DNA of 64,000 nt, taken from contig CADCXA010000049.1 of assembly GCA_902806565.1 (NCBI GenBank), forward strand, positions 248,001 to 312,000, written 5' to 3'. Origin of the DNA: Hypoxylon rubiginosum. Taxonomy: Eukaryota > Ascomycota > Sordariomycetes > Xylariales > Hypoxylaceae. Of this stretch, positions 10,092 to 22,050 are shown piece after piece. Under the pieces are notes generated by a model. The model did not search any database, was not told the DNA's origin, and saw only the letters and a program-made list of their open reading frames with translations. Position numbers and translations under genes: made by a program. Within the stretch, counting starts at the first letter, position 1. The number at the start of each line of letters is the position of its first letter.

Positions 10092-13040
10092 ATGGCATCC
10101 AAGCGCAAGGCTTCAGCTATGGCCTCTACAGTCGACGAAGAACCTGTCGATCCCTCTGATGAGTTGATGTTTCTCTGTTTGGGAGGTGGAAACGAGGTTG
10201 GTAGATCGTGTCATATCATACAATACAAAGGAAAGACTGTCATGGTAAGTTTGTTGTTTCTACACCTGGTTTGATCACAATCAAGCTAACATCATGTTCT
10301 AGCTTGATGCCGGCCAACATCCCGCCTACGATGGTCTCTCCTCTCTCCCCTACTTCGACGATTTCGATCTTAGCACCGTCGATGTCCTCTTAATTAGCCA
10401 GTAAGTTCCTTCCCATCTTTACCAAAAGCAGATCTGTAGTCAAGGGGCCGTATCGGTTGGGGGTGGACCATGATATCAACCGGATACCACCATCTAAGTG
10501 TTGCTATATACTACACCTCATCAATAAATAGACATTTACTCCATCTCCCAGCTGGTAGCGCCCCTTGACTGTCGTGATACGTTGCGATGAATTGGCAATC
10601 TAGCCCAGCCCTCTTAGTCTTTTCATTCTCGCCTTATTTGTATACATAGACCGAGAAGTATGCTAACATCGGCCAAGTTTCCACGTAGACCACGCCGCCT
10701 CTCTTCCCTATGTCTTGTCCAAGACCAACTTCAGAGGTAGGGTCTTCATGACCCATCCGACAAAAGCCATCTACAAATGGCTTATCCAAGATAGTGTCCG
10801 ACTTGGAAATACTTCTTCAAACCTCACATCACAGCCCGTCTACACCGAGCAGGACCATTTAAATACCTTTCCTCGAATTGAGGCTATCGACTACCAGACC
10901 ACTCACACCATCTCTTCTATCCGAATCACACCCTATCCTGCCGGCCACGTGCTGGGCGCCGCTATGTTCCTGATAGAGATCGCCGGCCTCAACATATTTT
11001 TCACCGGCGACTACTCTCGAGAACAAGATCGACATCTTATCTCTGCCGAAGTGCCCAGAGGTATCAAGGTGGATGTTCTCATCACCGAGTCCACCTACGG
11101 TGTATCAACCCACGTTCCTCGGCTGGAGAGAGAACAAGCACTCATGAAATCAATAACTGGAATTCTGAATCGTGGTGGCCGTGTTCTTATGCCCGTCTTC
11201 GCCTTAGGAAGAGCGCAGGAGTTGCTATTGATTTTAGACGAGTACTGGGGTAAACATCCGGAATTCCAGAAAATCCCGATTTACTATGCGAGCAATTTGG
11301 CACGCAAGTGTATGGTTGTCTACCAGACATATGTCGGCGCCATGAATGACAACATCAAGCGCTTATTCCGGGAGCGGATGGCGGAGGCTGAAGCCTCGGG
11401 AGACGGCGCGGGCAAGGGTGGCCCGTGGGATTTTAAATACGTTAGATCACTTAAAAACCTCGATCGATTCGACGACGTTGGCGGCTGTGTTATGCTTGCT
11501 AGCCCGGGTATGCTTCAGAACGGAGTCAGCAGAGAACTACTCGAGAGATGGGCTCCCAACGACAAGAACGGGGTCATCATTACGGGTTACAGCGTCGAGG
11601 GGACCATGGCCAAGAACATTGTTCATGAACCAGACCAGATCCAGGCAGTCATGTCAAGGAATCTCAACGCTGTAAGAAGGGCTCCCGGTGCCGACGGCGA
11701 GAAGGTCATGATACCCCGAAGGTGTAGCGTCGCCGAGTACTCTTTCGCTGCACACGTTGATGGGCAAGAAAACAAAGAGTTCATCGAGGAAATCGCAGCT
11801 CCCGTAGTAGTAAGTTACTTTTGTCATATCACGCAGTGCCAACAGTTACTAATTCGAATAGATACTGGTTCACGGCGAGCAACACAATATGATGAGGCTC
11901 AAGTCCAAACTCCTGTCACTGAACGCGAGCAAGACGGAGAAGATCAAAGTTTTTAGCCCTAAGAACTGCGAAGAGCTACGAATTCCATTCAAGACGGACA
12001 AGGTAGCCAAGGTCGTGGGCAAACTAGCATCTATACCTCCTCCGCGAGAGCTGCCGGCCCCTGACGACCAGAATACTGAGCTTATTACCGGGGTCATCGT
12101 CCAGAATGACTTCAAGATGTCGCTCATGGACCCGGAAGACCTGCGAGAGTATGCTGGACTCACGACGTCTACGATTGCATGTCGGCAGCGGTTTAGGTTG
12201 AGCGCAGCGGGTATCGATCTGATCAAATGGGCTCTCGAGGGCACGTTCGGCAGCATTGAAGAACTCCCGGAGACTAAGAACCGGAAGAAGTTGAACAGTG
12301 AGGAAGCGGACGGAAAGGGTGAGGAAGTGGACGAGGAAGTGGCCCAGCTCGTTGCAGCGTATCTCGTCATGGGCTGCGTGACAGTTCGATATCGCAGCAA
12401 TGGTGAGGTGGAGCTAGAATGGGAAGGAAACATGCTTAACGACGGCATTGCTGACGCCGTAATGGCGGTCTTGCTATCTGTTGAGAGCAGCCCTGCTGCT
12501 GTGAAGCGTAAGCAACAACCCGCCCGGCTTCCCTGTCAGCCTAATCAAAGCCTACTTCCTATCTTACTAACACAACTTTTAGGATCCGCCAGCAAAAATC
12601 CGCATTCCCACGCTCTACCGGCCCGCAACCCACACGCCAATCTAACTCCTGCAGAGCGCCTAGAGCGACTATTTATGTTCCTCGAAGCGCAGTTTGGCGC
12701 CGACGCCGTATCGCCCATCGCGATTCCCAAGTTGCCGCCTCTTACCAAGGATAAGAAGCCCAAGGACGAGGACGACGATGCCGCTTCGGATGCATCAATG
12801 GAACTATCCGATGACGGCGAGGAAGAGGAGCGGCTGCTGGAACTACGGCAGAAGACGGAGCTGGAGCGCCTGCACAAGATCGGCATTCCCGTGCCGGGTG
12901 TCAGCATCAAGGTTGACAAGATGGTGGCTACGGTCTGGCTCGAGGATCTCGAAGTCGAGTGCAATCACAAAGCATTTGCAGACCGAGTCAAGGCGGTTGT
13001 CGAGCGGGCTGTCGAGGTGACCGCTCCCCTTTGGGGCTGA
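10092..13040 (+). CDS. YSH1: Cleavage/polyadenylation endonuclease Ysh1 (CPSF73)
   Basis: Five exons: 10092-10244, 10303-10400, 10678-11809, 11862-12507 and 12583-13040, giving 828 aa. The N-terminus carries [11 protein letters not shown], then the metallo-beta-lactamase signature HFHVDH (residues 84-89, the first His split by an intron). [21 protein letters not shown], the beta-CASP region with [10 protein letters not shown] and a C-terminal CPSF73-100_C region follow. It is the zinc-dependent nuclease that cuts pre-mRNA before polyadenylation, in the nucleus, as part of CPF/CPSF. Intron 4 (12508-12582, 75 nt, GTAAGC...TTACTAAC...TTTTAG) is a multiple of three without a stop. If retained, it would insert 25 residues. 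Intron 2 is long (277 nt). An acidic stretch ([19 protein letters not shown]) precedes the last domain. Confidence 0.96.
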
Positions 13041-14389
13041 GCCTGTTGCAGCTCGGTCGAAGGATTAGGGAAGGAGTTGGCGTTGGCGGCTCTGTAGGCT
13101 TATGGGCATAATTTAGGAGTTTGGGGCTCTGGTTTCTGTTCCATGGGAAATTATTTCACGAACAGTCTGGGGAAATGCTAAGGGGTAAGGCTTGGCGACA
13201 GACACAAAAACAAAAGGGGGAAGAGATGGAGCAAGCAAGCAAGCACGCGCGCGCGAAGGAGGGGGTATCATGAGGCTCCGCTCCATATCAAGCCTCCCCG
13301 CAAGGCTATGCTCCTGCGGCCAGGAGTCCGGCGGACTACCAAAGATCGGTAGATTGCTGCAAGTCATGGCACGATGGGAAATATCGTGACACATAGCCGG
13401 GACACCGCTAATTAGGACCCGGTCCTACGGGTCACCGGTTTAGCTGACATGGTAGCAAGTAAGCAAAATACCGAAGTGTGTCATGAGGCCCGCATACACA
13501 TTTCTGATCTTGGCACTGCCTTCGATTATGATACCATATCACGATCATTAATCCGAGTTCATCACGTCAGGGAAATTGGCCTTGGAGTGTACCTAACCTA
13601 CCCTGTCCACAAAAGGAATTAGATTCCCTTCAGAGTACACCTAGTGGTGTATATAGCCCCTGAAACCGGAGATGCAATGGGCAGGTTACATACACTCGGA
13701 TTCTCGTCGGACCGAACCTATAGCCCGTAGGCTTTTTTCATATTGAATCTGCCATGGGGGGCGGTGCAAGTAGTGCAACAATGGAAAAATGCATCAGTGA
13801 AGTGGTGGAATGTGGAATGTGGAATGTGGAATGGAGGTGGCGCAGCATTATCTACCCATATTAAGTCTAGCGTATTTTCCTAGATGGGCGCCATTTAACA
13901 AGTCTCACCCTATTTCGGCTGTGCAGGCTTAGATCGGTTCTCAGCCTATGCGCTCGCCATGTGCAAAACAAGCCTCAAACTGGCCGCCACAAGCCCAACA
14001 TTGCCATTGCCTCCCAAGATGAAGAGTATTTTCTTCCATACTTCATTTTCTTTGCTTCGCCATAGGCATATGGTAAGGCTGGCTTGAGGAATGACTATGA
14101 CTATAGTCATAGTAATAAGGGGCATCTGATATTATTCCGATATTATTCCGATGTCATGTAGGAGTCAGGTAGGTATATAATATACGTGGAGGTTGTCGAC
14201 TCGGAATGTAATTATGAATTCCAGAACAAAGAATCACAACCACAGTCACAACTACTAACCCGACAATACAACAACATAACTGTTTTATCCGAGTCAGTTA
14301 CAAACACAAACACAGTGTCAAGAAAACCTTAGACAAGCAAACAACAAACCTTAAAGCAAACTAAAACCTTGCCGCTCAAAGAAGCCACA
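13041..14389. other. Intergenic region upstream of the VWA gene
   Basis: No gene found. It contains a 7-mer array (13806-13833), a perfect 20-nt palindrome (14094-14113), a direct 11-mer duplication GATATTATTCC (14128-14149), a TATA-like ATATAATATA at about 14175 and a long A/C-rich leader before 14390. The latter parts probably belong to the VWA gene promoter and 5' UTR. Confidence 0.5.
13806..13833 (+). repeat. 7-mer tandem repeat (TGGAATG x4)
   Basis: Four exact contiguous copies of TGGAATG in the intergenic stretch between YSH1 and the VWA gene. Confidence 0.85.
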
Positions 14390-15591
14390 ATGCAGTGCTT
14401 AGATTCTTCCTACTCTCACTTTGGAAGATTCGGGACATCTTCGTTTTCTTCTACAAATACCTGCACAAGTTGTCCGTATAACGAATGCAGAAACTCAGAC
14501 CCCTTCAACAATATGGAAGACAAGAATCCTTTTGATAAACTGAGAAGATCGCTCAGCGGCCGCAGCAGCCGCAGCAGCCAGAACCGGGAGAGCTCGTCCA
14601 GAGGACAGAACTTGTTTAGCAACATGTTCTCAGGATCCCGAGGACAGGGACAGGGACAAAGACACCAAACCCCTCCGCCTTCTTACTCGCAAAGCGTAGG
14701 GGGGCAAAGCTTAGGGGGCCAAAGCTTGGGGGACCAAAGCGTAGAAGCTAGTTCCAGCGCCGCGACGACCTCGGGTAAGTTTCACATCCCCCCCTACTAG
14801 GGAATTTTATAGAAAGCGTGGCATTTATTAAACATTCTCCAGCCAACGCAGGAGACGACCAGTATTCGTTCCTCAAAGAGTTCAACACCATCTTCCTGAT
14901 AGACGACTCCCTGTCGATGAAGGCGGAGAGGCGGTGGGAGGAGACGCAGAAGGCCATCTCGGCCATCCTGCCCATCTGCATGGAGCACGACGACGACGGC
15001 ATCGACGTGTACTTCCTGAACCACCGGACACAGGACCCGGGGGACGAGTCGCGCGGCGTGGCCGGCACCGGGTACCGCAACGTCCAGGACGCCCAGGTCG
15101 TCAAGAACATGTTCAAGTTCGTGAGGCCGAGCATGGCGACGCCCACGGGCATGCGGCTCGACCACATCCTGCGCGCCTACCTGCGCAACTACGAGGCCCA
15201 GGTCCACCTCAACGACGGCAACGTCTACTGCGTCCCCCCAATCAACATTATCGTCATCACCGACGGCCAGCCGACGGACGAGCCGGGCGAGATCATCGCC
15301 CAGGCCGCCCGCGTCCTCGACGAGATGCGGGCCCCCCCCCACCAGATCGGCATCCAGTTCTTCCAGGTCGGCTGCGACCCGCACGCGACCTTGGCCCTGC
15401 AGGAGCTCGACGACGAGCTGTGCCGCCGCGAGGGCATCCGGGACATGGTCGACACTGCCACCTTTAACGGAGCGAACAAGGCCGACCAGCCCACCCTCAC
15501 CGCCGACGGCATCCTCAAGGTCGTGCTCGGCGCCGTCAAGCGGAAGATCGACCGCAAGGTCCTGATCCGCGTCGACGGGCCGCGGCACTGA
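14390..15591 (+). CDS. VWA-domain protein (function unknown)
   Basis: Two exons, 14390-14774 and 14843-15591; 377 aa. I chose the first in-frame ATG (MQCLDSSYSHFGRF). The N-terminal 120 residues are Ser/Gln/Gly-rich, with a short QSVGGQSLGGQSLGDQS repeat. From SANAGDDQYSFLKEF onward there is a von Willebrand factor A fold. The MIDAS metal site is complete: DxSxS in IFLIDDSLSMK, a Thr in RPSMATPTGMRLDH and an Asp in IIVITDGQPTDEPGEI. Soluble, intracellular VWA proteins of this length are frequent in filamentous fungi, and their ligands are mostly unknown. Exon 2 is far richer in GC at third positions than exon 1 and the flanks. No signal peptide or membrane segment is seen, so a cytosolic role is inferred. 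Confidence 0.85.
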
Positions 15592-18087
15592 AAAGTTCTG
15601 AAAGAGGACTTTTACTTAACTTCTGGGATTCGGTTAGAGGAGTTTTCTTACTTGCTTTCTTTTCCTTTGTTTTAGTCAACTGGATTCCGATACCGATACC
15701 CTTTCTTCCACACAAACTACCTAGATACATCTCTTCTCCATGTATTATTAGCTTGCCCTTTTTTCGGCGTCTTATTTTTATACTTTCGTCGTCCTAGATA
15801 AAAATGCTCGAGCATAGATAGACGCAAAACAAATAAAGGGGGGAGGGAGCAACACACTCTGTATTAGTAGTAATAGTAAATGTTAAGCGAATGGCCTACA
15901 CTCGCTATTTATCATACATTTATTGCCCGTCTTTTTCCTTTGACTATGCGTATCCCGTAGCATGCATTTATCTACAATATTTACTTCCTTATTCTACGTT
16001 CCGTGAGCCATCATTGAACCTTCCAACTACTGGCGTCGCGGTCCGGAAGGGTCGGTGTCGATTTATTCAAGGAGCTAGAGTGGACACTTGGGGAACGTGT
16101 TTCTCTCCCACGCCCCTATTCCCGAAGGTCCGTGGGATATTTCGTACTCGACAAACAGCTCACCTAAATACAGAGGCTATGGACTAGCATTCGGCACCGA
16201 GGCCCACAATGGCCTCCCTTTAACAATTCTAACAACTAATGACACATTCACACCTACCTACTCATAGAAGACAACTCCTACAATTTACCCGCATATCTCA
16301 AACTAGGACCGACGGATGCGAGGGAAAAGAAGATGACGAGGTAGTAGTAATCCAGGACCGAGTCATCGCAATGCTCCTCGATCCAAGGCTACTGTCACAG
16401 ACTCGCAACATCAGTCCCGTTTTCGAGCGTACCATACACTCACACATCCAAAACTAAGGCTAACAGAGGAAAATCCCACCTACCTCGAAGGGTGGTGATG
16501 CAACGAAGGAAGCGAGGGAGGGGGCGGTGTCTCTGGTGACATATTCGAGAACAGGGAGGAGTTGGTTCCTACAGGAGAGAGTGGTAGTAAAAAACGGTCA
16601 GGGAAACTACATGATAGATATACATTTACTATGCTCTGTGCCCGACAAATGATAGATGTCAACTAGAATCCATTCGTGCTGATCGCGAAGCGGCCAGAAA
16701 GCCTAAAGATTACCAGGAGCAACTGAAACGGCCTCCCCTTTACGAGCACCTGCCTAAATCGAGCTACTCTTCACTTACCCAGGTACAGGTAAGGGATTTC
16801 TCTCAGCCTCTCCAGACCTGTTGGCTTCTACCGAGTAGTACATAGTACATAGCCCAGGCGTACTTAAGGAGTCAGTTAGATGTCACACGATACAGCGCAA
16901 GCGAAAGTACAGTCACAAATATTATAAGAAGAAAACCTCATTAAAAAACTCAACGCAATTCATTATGCAAGGCGTTCAAGACCGCCAGGCCTACCTAAGA
17001 TAGGTAAGGGATCTGGTGCCGAACTTAGCCAGGCGGGCTCGGATGAAAAGTAAAGAGTCGGAGAAGTCTAGATACAACCATTGGGTCTTTTCCGGAGAAG
17101 CCAAAGATCCCTTATTTTCATGATGACTGTGATGATGATGATCGTATCCATCCATCGATTTTTCCTCGTCCTATCCTTCCAACCAACTGCGAAATTTTTC
17201 CCTAGAGAAAATTTCGACAATCGCCGTTGCCATGGCTGGCCAAGGGCCGAAACTAATCTGAAAAAAAACAAAAACAAAAGGTCATGCAAAAGGTGTTGGC
17301 TGCTCTAGTTTCGTTAGAGAGACCGAGATGCCTTGCAATGCTGTCTGCCGGTGAAAGCGACGATGCAAAGGCAGAGAGAGGCAGGGGGGAAATTGAATGG
17401 GTGGCTGGCCAGCCATAGCCTATCTGTGACTAGAGCTCGGGGCACAGAGGCGAGAATGGGGACCTGTGTCTCTCGTTAGAGATCAGACTGAAGAAGAGAC
17501 GATACGAGGGGTTTGTACTTACCACCATTGAGATAGTTTGTGCCTGCCCGGTCAAGCGGTGAATTAGTTCTTTTTTTATGCCGGGGTTTTCTGTTTTCTG
17601 GCGCAAGGAAATGAAATTCAGAAAGGCATGGTCCGCGTCTCGTTCCTCAATATGTCATCTTCTGCTTGACGACGGTGGAACTAGAGACGCGGAAATCTGC
17701 ATGCTGGAGAAACGAAATGGGTGTGCCGATGGCATTATGCGAAACGCGTAAATGACGACGAAAACCCCTGAAGAAGGATGGCGTGACGTGCGTGTGCATG
17801 TGAGACCGGGTATCGTGGGTATCAGAAACTCTCGTTGGTTTCATGGTCTCATAGTCTGCAGTGACGTTCATCCTCAAAAGAGGTATCGGCGTAGGAAATC
17901 GAAAAACACTAGACAGTAAAAGGCGGTTATGGCAAGATAGGAAAAGCCTATGCCAAGTAGAAGGAATTTTGACGGTGGTTCATAGGCCAAATGTGTCTCC
18001 CTGCGTGATGTCGGCTGTATTTGGAGACTCCTCTGTACGTCTTGTCGAGAATTCCGTGCAAGAGGACGTGTGAGTGGGTAGGTGGAC
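15592..18087. other. Gene-free 2.5 kb stretch
   Basis: I read all frames and both strands and find only short open frames without recognisable motifs. The first few hundred bases should be the 3' UTR of the VWA gene, and the last few hundred that of the minus-strand coiled-coil gene. Nothing else is supported. Confidence 0.45.
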
Positions 18088-20635
18088 TTATTTCATGATG
18101 AGGACACCCGCCTTCTTGACGCCATGGACTACGACGTCTTCTCCTTCCCATCGCTCGTCGCGAACCGTAAGCATCGGCGTGGCCACGAAAGAGATTCTGA
18201 GATGAGAAGTCTGCAGCTCTCTGAGGCCGTAGCCTAGCGGCGCTGCGTTGAATGCATCCATGGTGTTGAGTGTGAACACGCTCCCGCAGTCGGCGAACTG
18301 GTAATTCAAAGTCAAACCCGACATCCATACCTTGGAGCTGATCTCCCATCCAACCTCCGTCATAAGCTGCAGAAGACGCACAGCCTTCTCATCATCGGCA
18401 GTGGTGCAACGCAGAGGTTTCAAGATGCGGCACAGTACCTCGGCATGTCGCTTGACGACTCCTTCTTTGAATCTCTCTGCGTTCTCGCTCTTCATGGCGT
18501 GGGTGATAATGCGAGCATGCTGATCGAGGACACGTTGGCGCTCGCGTGCTTGCGCCGAATTCTGTGGCCCTTCGGGTTGCCCCAACACCGCGATCTTGCT
18601 CTGCAGCGCAGACAGGTGCTCATCCAGCTCAGAAGATATGCCCAAGAATACTCGGGGAGACAGCATCTTCTTGAAGACGTAGTCCAAAACGACGCGCATA
18701 AAAACATGCTGTCGGTATGAATCGATACTCAACAGGTATCGGATGTGGACCGCAGCTTGCTGTGGGTTACGATACGCCAATCTGAGAAGATAGGTCCACG
18801 TCGGTCTCTCATCGAACTCTATCCTGTCGTAGGGAACTTGAGGGGGGTCGCCTGCCTTCAAGTGACAGTTGACAACGTAGCCTTTAGTCATCGAATAGAG
18901 ATACTCGATAGCATCCCTGATGTCCTGGACACCCCACGTCTCCTTGTCTCGAGCAATTGTCGTCGATCGTGACGCATTGCCTGTGGGCATCGGATTGTTC
19001 GCGGGAGCCGCGGCCGGAGGATTCGCTTGACGGCCACGAGTATGGACGACCTCATCCGAAGAGCTGGAGCTGGAGCTGGACGCACTTGGAGTAACGCTAT
19101 ACTGATCAAACTCGTGCTGGCCGCGGCTAACGACTACAGGCCAGTTGGACGGGCCACCAACAGCAGAGCCAGCCTCGGTTTCGGGAGGTGCAGCTGTAGA
19201 GTATCGTTTCTTCTCACCGCGTTCCTTCGAGGGCTGCCATGCAGGCGCCTTCGGGTTCGGCTTGAATGAGGACGAACCTGATGCCTTGGCATCCTTATCG
19301 CTGTAATCTTTCTCATTGGGATTCATCAATCTCGCAATTAGATCTTTCTTGATCTCCTTATCGAGGCTGCGGTTGGAGGGCATACTGCTGGACGGAACCG
19401 AAGGGGATGGGAACTCGTTCGTCTTAACATCCAAGGCTTCTTTGACCGGAACATCTGCCTTCTCGGCGAGGGTAGCGACACGAGCGCGAAGGTTTTTGAC
19501 TTCGGTCTCAAGGGACTATTAGAAGGTCAGCGTTAAGATACGAGCAAATGCAACTAAGCCTCGAGCAAGAAAGACTTACTTGAATTGTTTGGTAGGATCG
19601 CTTGTCCAGCCTCTCCCAATCTGCAACTACCTTAGTATGGTAATCCTTGAACTCCTTCGCCTTCGCCTCAAGGGAAGAATAGTTCCCCTCAAGGGAAGAA
19701 TAGTTCGCCTTAAGGGAAGAATAGTTCTCGTCGAGGGAAGTGAAGTCCCTCGATATCGCCTGGACACGAATCTCCCAATCTTTAAGCTCTCTCTGCGTAC
19801 TTCTCTCCCGTTCCAATGAATGGGTAAGTCGCTTGTCCAGATTATCTCGCTCAGCTTCAGTCGAGGCTTGAGTATGGAGTAAATCCTGATATCTCTGATG
19901 AAACTCGGCCTGGCCCCCGCCGACTGCACCTCGTGCTGTGTCTCGTTCGAGGCGGAGGTTGTGAATGGTTGAGTTCAGTAGCTGGCTGATCTCTTGGCAT
20001 AGCCGCTGGTGTTGACCAGCTATGTTAGCTGGAACGTTGGGCAGCCTTTGAACAAACTGGCTGCATGTCATGATTCGGCTCTGGAGCATTCGACTCATGT
20101 GGAGCGATTCCTGGCAACCTTGATTAGAATCTGAAAACGATGGGATAATACTTGGTTTTGCGGTACTTACATCTTGACCGGGAGGTACTGCAGGCATACC
20201 TTGATTGATAGGCATACCTCGACCTGCAGGCATCCCCTGACCAGGAAGCATACCAGCGCCAGATCCCCATCCAGAGAAACGAGAGAACCCGCTAGAGGCG
20301 TGTGAGTAAGACTCGTCAGGGAGTCGAGATTGAGCTAGCGACCGGTGGCCCATATGGGGCGTAGCAGTCCCTCTACCACGACCATGGCCGTAGAATGTTG
20401 GCTGGACCGACTGAGGAAACGTCGGCTGTTGCGCTAACGGTCCGAGTTCCTGTCCAAAGGCGCTAGACGCAGTCATAAGTTCAGCCTCGATCTCTTGCGA
20501 CGTGGGGATCGCGGGCTGTGGAGCCTTCGTCTTGGGACGAGGGCTAGGAGAGTCGTTAGACTCAGGCGAGGACGAGAGCCTATTTACAGGCGCACCTCCG
20601 CCCGGACGTGGACTATGAGATGAATCAGATGCCAT
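18088..20635 (-). CDS. Fungus-specific protein with central coiled coil (unknown function)
   Basis: Exons 20635-20171, 20110-19580 and 19515-18088, about 807 aa. The intron at 19579-19516 is clear (GTAAGT...TTCTAATAG). The 60-nt intron at 20170-20111 (GTAAGT...TTCTAATC...CCAG) is a multiple of three, and reading through it gives 827 aa. The N-terminus is Pro/Ser-rich with GQGM and GRGM repeats. Residues about 200-370 form a coiled coil (ERDNLDKRLTHSLERERST, then three YSSL heptads, then TIQSLETEVKNLRARVATL). The C-terminal 300 residues look globular (WGVQDIRDAIEYLYSMTKGY, PTWTYLLRLAYRNPQQA, QLMTEVGWEISSKVW). I do not recognise the family. Length, coiled coil and a folded C-terminus suggest a scaffold, but that is inference. 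Confidence 0.8.
19668..19730 (-). repeat. 21-nt in-frame repeat encoding coiled-coil heptads (x3)
   Basis: Three near-identical 21-nt units inside the coiled-coil gene. On the minus strand they encode YSSLKAN, YSSLEGN and YSSLEAK. One unit is exactly one heptad, so copy-number change would lengthen the coil without breaking its register. Confidence 0.85.
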
Positions 20636-21116
20636 AATCGTGTATCAGTGCCAACTTAGCACCGCGTAAAAGAAAAGAAAAAGAAAAAAAGGAAGAAAAC
20701 CCCAGGTCTAGACTCTATACTATTCACCTCCCACCTGTGCCAATTCTAAGTAAATCCCATGAAAAGTACTTAGGTGGTAATAGAAAGTGTAGGTAACAAT
20801 GTATGTGCTTGGGGTGTCGACGAGTACGAAAGTACCGTTGACAGGGAATGAGTGATGGCTGGGCTGGGGAGAAAATGCAGAAGAAAAAAACCCTGCGAAT
20901 TGAAGGACAAAAGGCGAGAATATATAAAATGTGAAAGATGAATGATGAGTATTCGTATATCCCAGTAATGAGATCACTTGGAAGGAGTGTTGAGGATGAT
21001 TGTCATGTGTAGTAGCTCGACCGGCCGTTCCCGCAACGCCCTGAAGGCACCAAAGTAGGTACCCTCTAAGGTAATTGCCCCGGTGGGTTCTGATAGTTCC
21101 GGCGATGTCCAGATTG

Positions 21117-21361
21117 TCAAAGTAAGCAGGCACTTGCTCCGGGAGACGCAGAAAACCTAGCCCGTGTGATGCCTTCCTTCCTTTTTCGAGTATGTTTGTT
21201 CGCTGGACAAACACCAGACCTGAAGAGAGGATATTGTGAAAACGGAAGAAAATATTGACTTACTCGGTACGAGCTGCGCTCGACGGGTCCAGGAATCCCG
21301 AACGCGCGGCAACCGAACGGCGTAGTGCCTTAACAAAGGGAGTATCTGACTCCTCCTCCAT
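21117..21361 (-). CDS. Small hypothetical protein, 66 aa, two coding exons
   Basis: ATG at 21361 (MEEESDTPFVKALRRSV). It runs to a GTAAGT donor after 21264, then continues from 21219 (SGVCPANKHTRKRKEG) to TGA at 21119-21117. The intron (21263-21220) is only 44 nt. Without splicing the frame stops at the donor itself (33 aa). The product would be basic and resembles nothing I know. It rests on splice-site context only. Confidence 0.25.
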
Positions 21362-21891
21362 GGCTAGGAACTGTCATAAGTTGAAATGTTAGCGCCGAGG
21401 ACCCCGTTCAAAATAATTGCGAATCCAAATCAGGAGACTTGAAGTAGATTCCCATCGAGAGTAGCAAAGCCATTTCGTGTAGTGATACTCCGTCACCTAG
21501 CCTATGTTGGGGGGTTTGCTTACCGAGCTACTCGTTGAAGTTTGAAAGAAGTTTGGACGGTGCTCAAACCTGTGACAAGATGTTCGTTAGTGCTGCTAGT
21601 TGGAATAGAAATGACGAGTAGACGCGAGGAACACGATGCCTCTAGTATGTGTCCACTTCCGCGTAGACATCTAGTTCTCATCGCAAGGCGATGGTAAAAC
21701 CAATACCAAGGAAGCAGGTCAGGTGTATTTGCTGTGAGGAGACAAATCTTCGAAGAATGGACGAGATATTGTTCACTTACCAGCAAACAAGAAGGCCAAG
21801 CAACTTTTGTGCCTAATGGGATTAAGCGCGGCTCCTATCCAAAGTAGGTAGTGTTAGTAGAATAACTAGAAGAGGGCTGTTGGATATGGAT

Positions 21892-22050
21892 GGCGATGGT
21901 ATAGATGGAGAGGATATAGATGGAGAGGATATAGATGGAGAGGGTATCGATGGAGAGAGAGAGGGCATCGATGGTGGTGGTATAGATGGTGATGGTATGG
22001 ATGGCGATGGTATGGATGACGATGGCATAGATGGAGAGGGCATAGATGAA
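21892..22050 (-). repeat. Degenerate 15-nt minisatellite (GGTATAGATGGAGAG-like)
   Basis: About ten imperfect units of roughly 15 nt built from ATAGATGGAGAGG and ATGGATGGCGATGG, falling inside the predicted 22072-21835 intron. On the minus strand one frame reads as a SIPSP-type pentapeptide repeat, but its position inside an intron argues against coding. Confidence 0.75.

Noticed and set aside
14797..15588. 263-codon open frame antisense to the VWA gene
   Set aside because: A shadow of GC-rich codon usage; the plus-strand frame has the complete MIDAS motif.
20720..21214. A 164-codon minus-strand open frame with protein-looking stretches
   Set aside because: It has no ATG at the start, composition is unlike a folded protein in its second half (His/Ser/Phe/Thr-rich), and the splice-consistent frame through this locus is a different one that stops at 21117.
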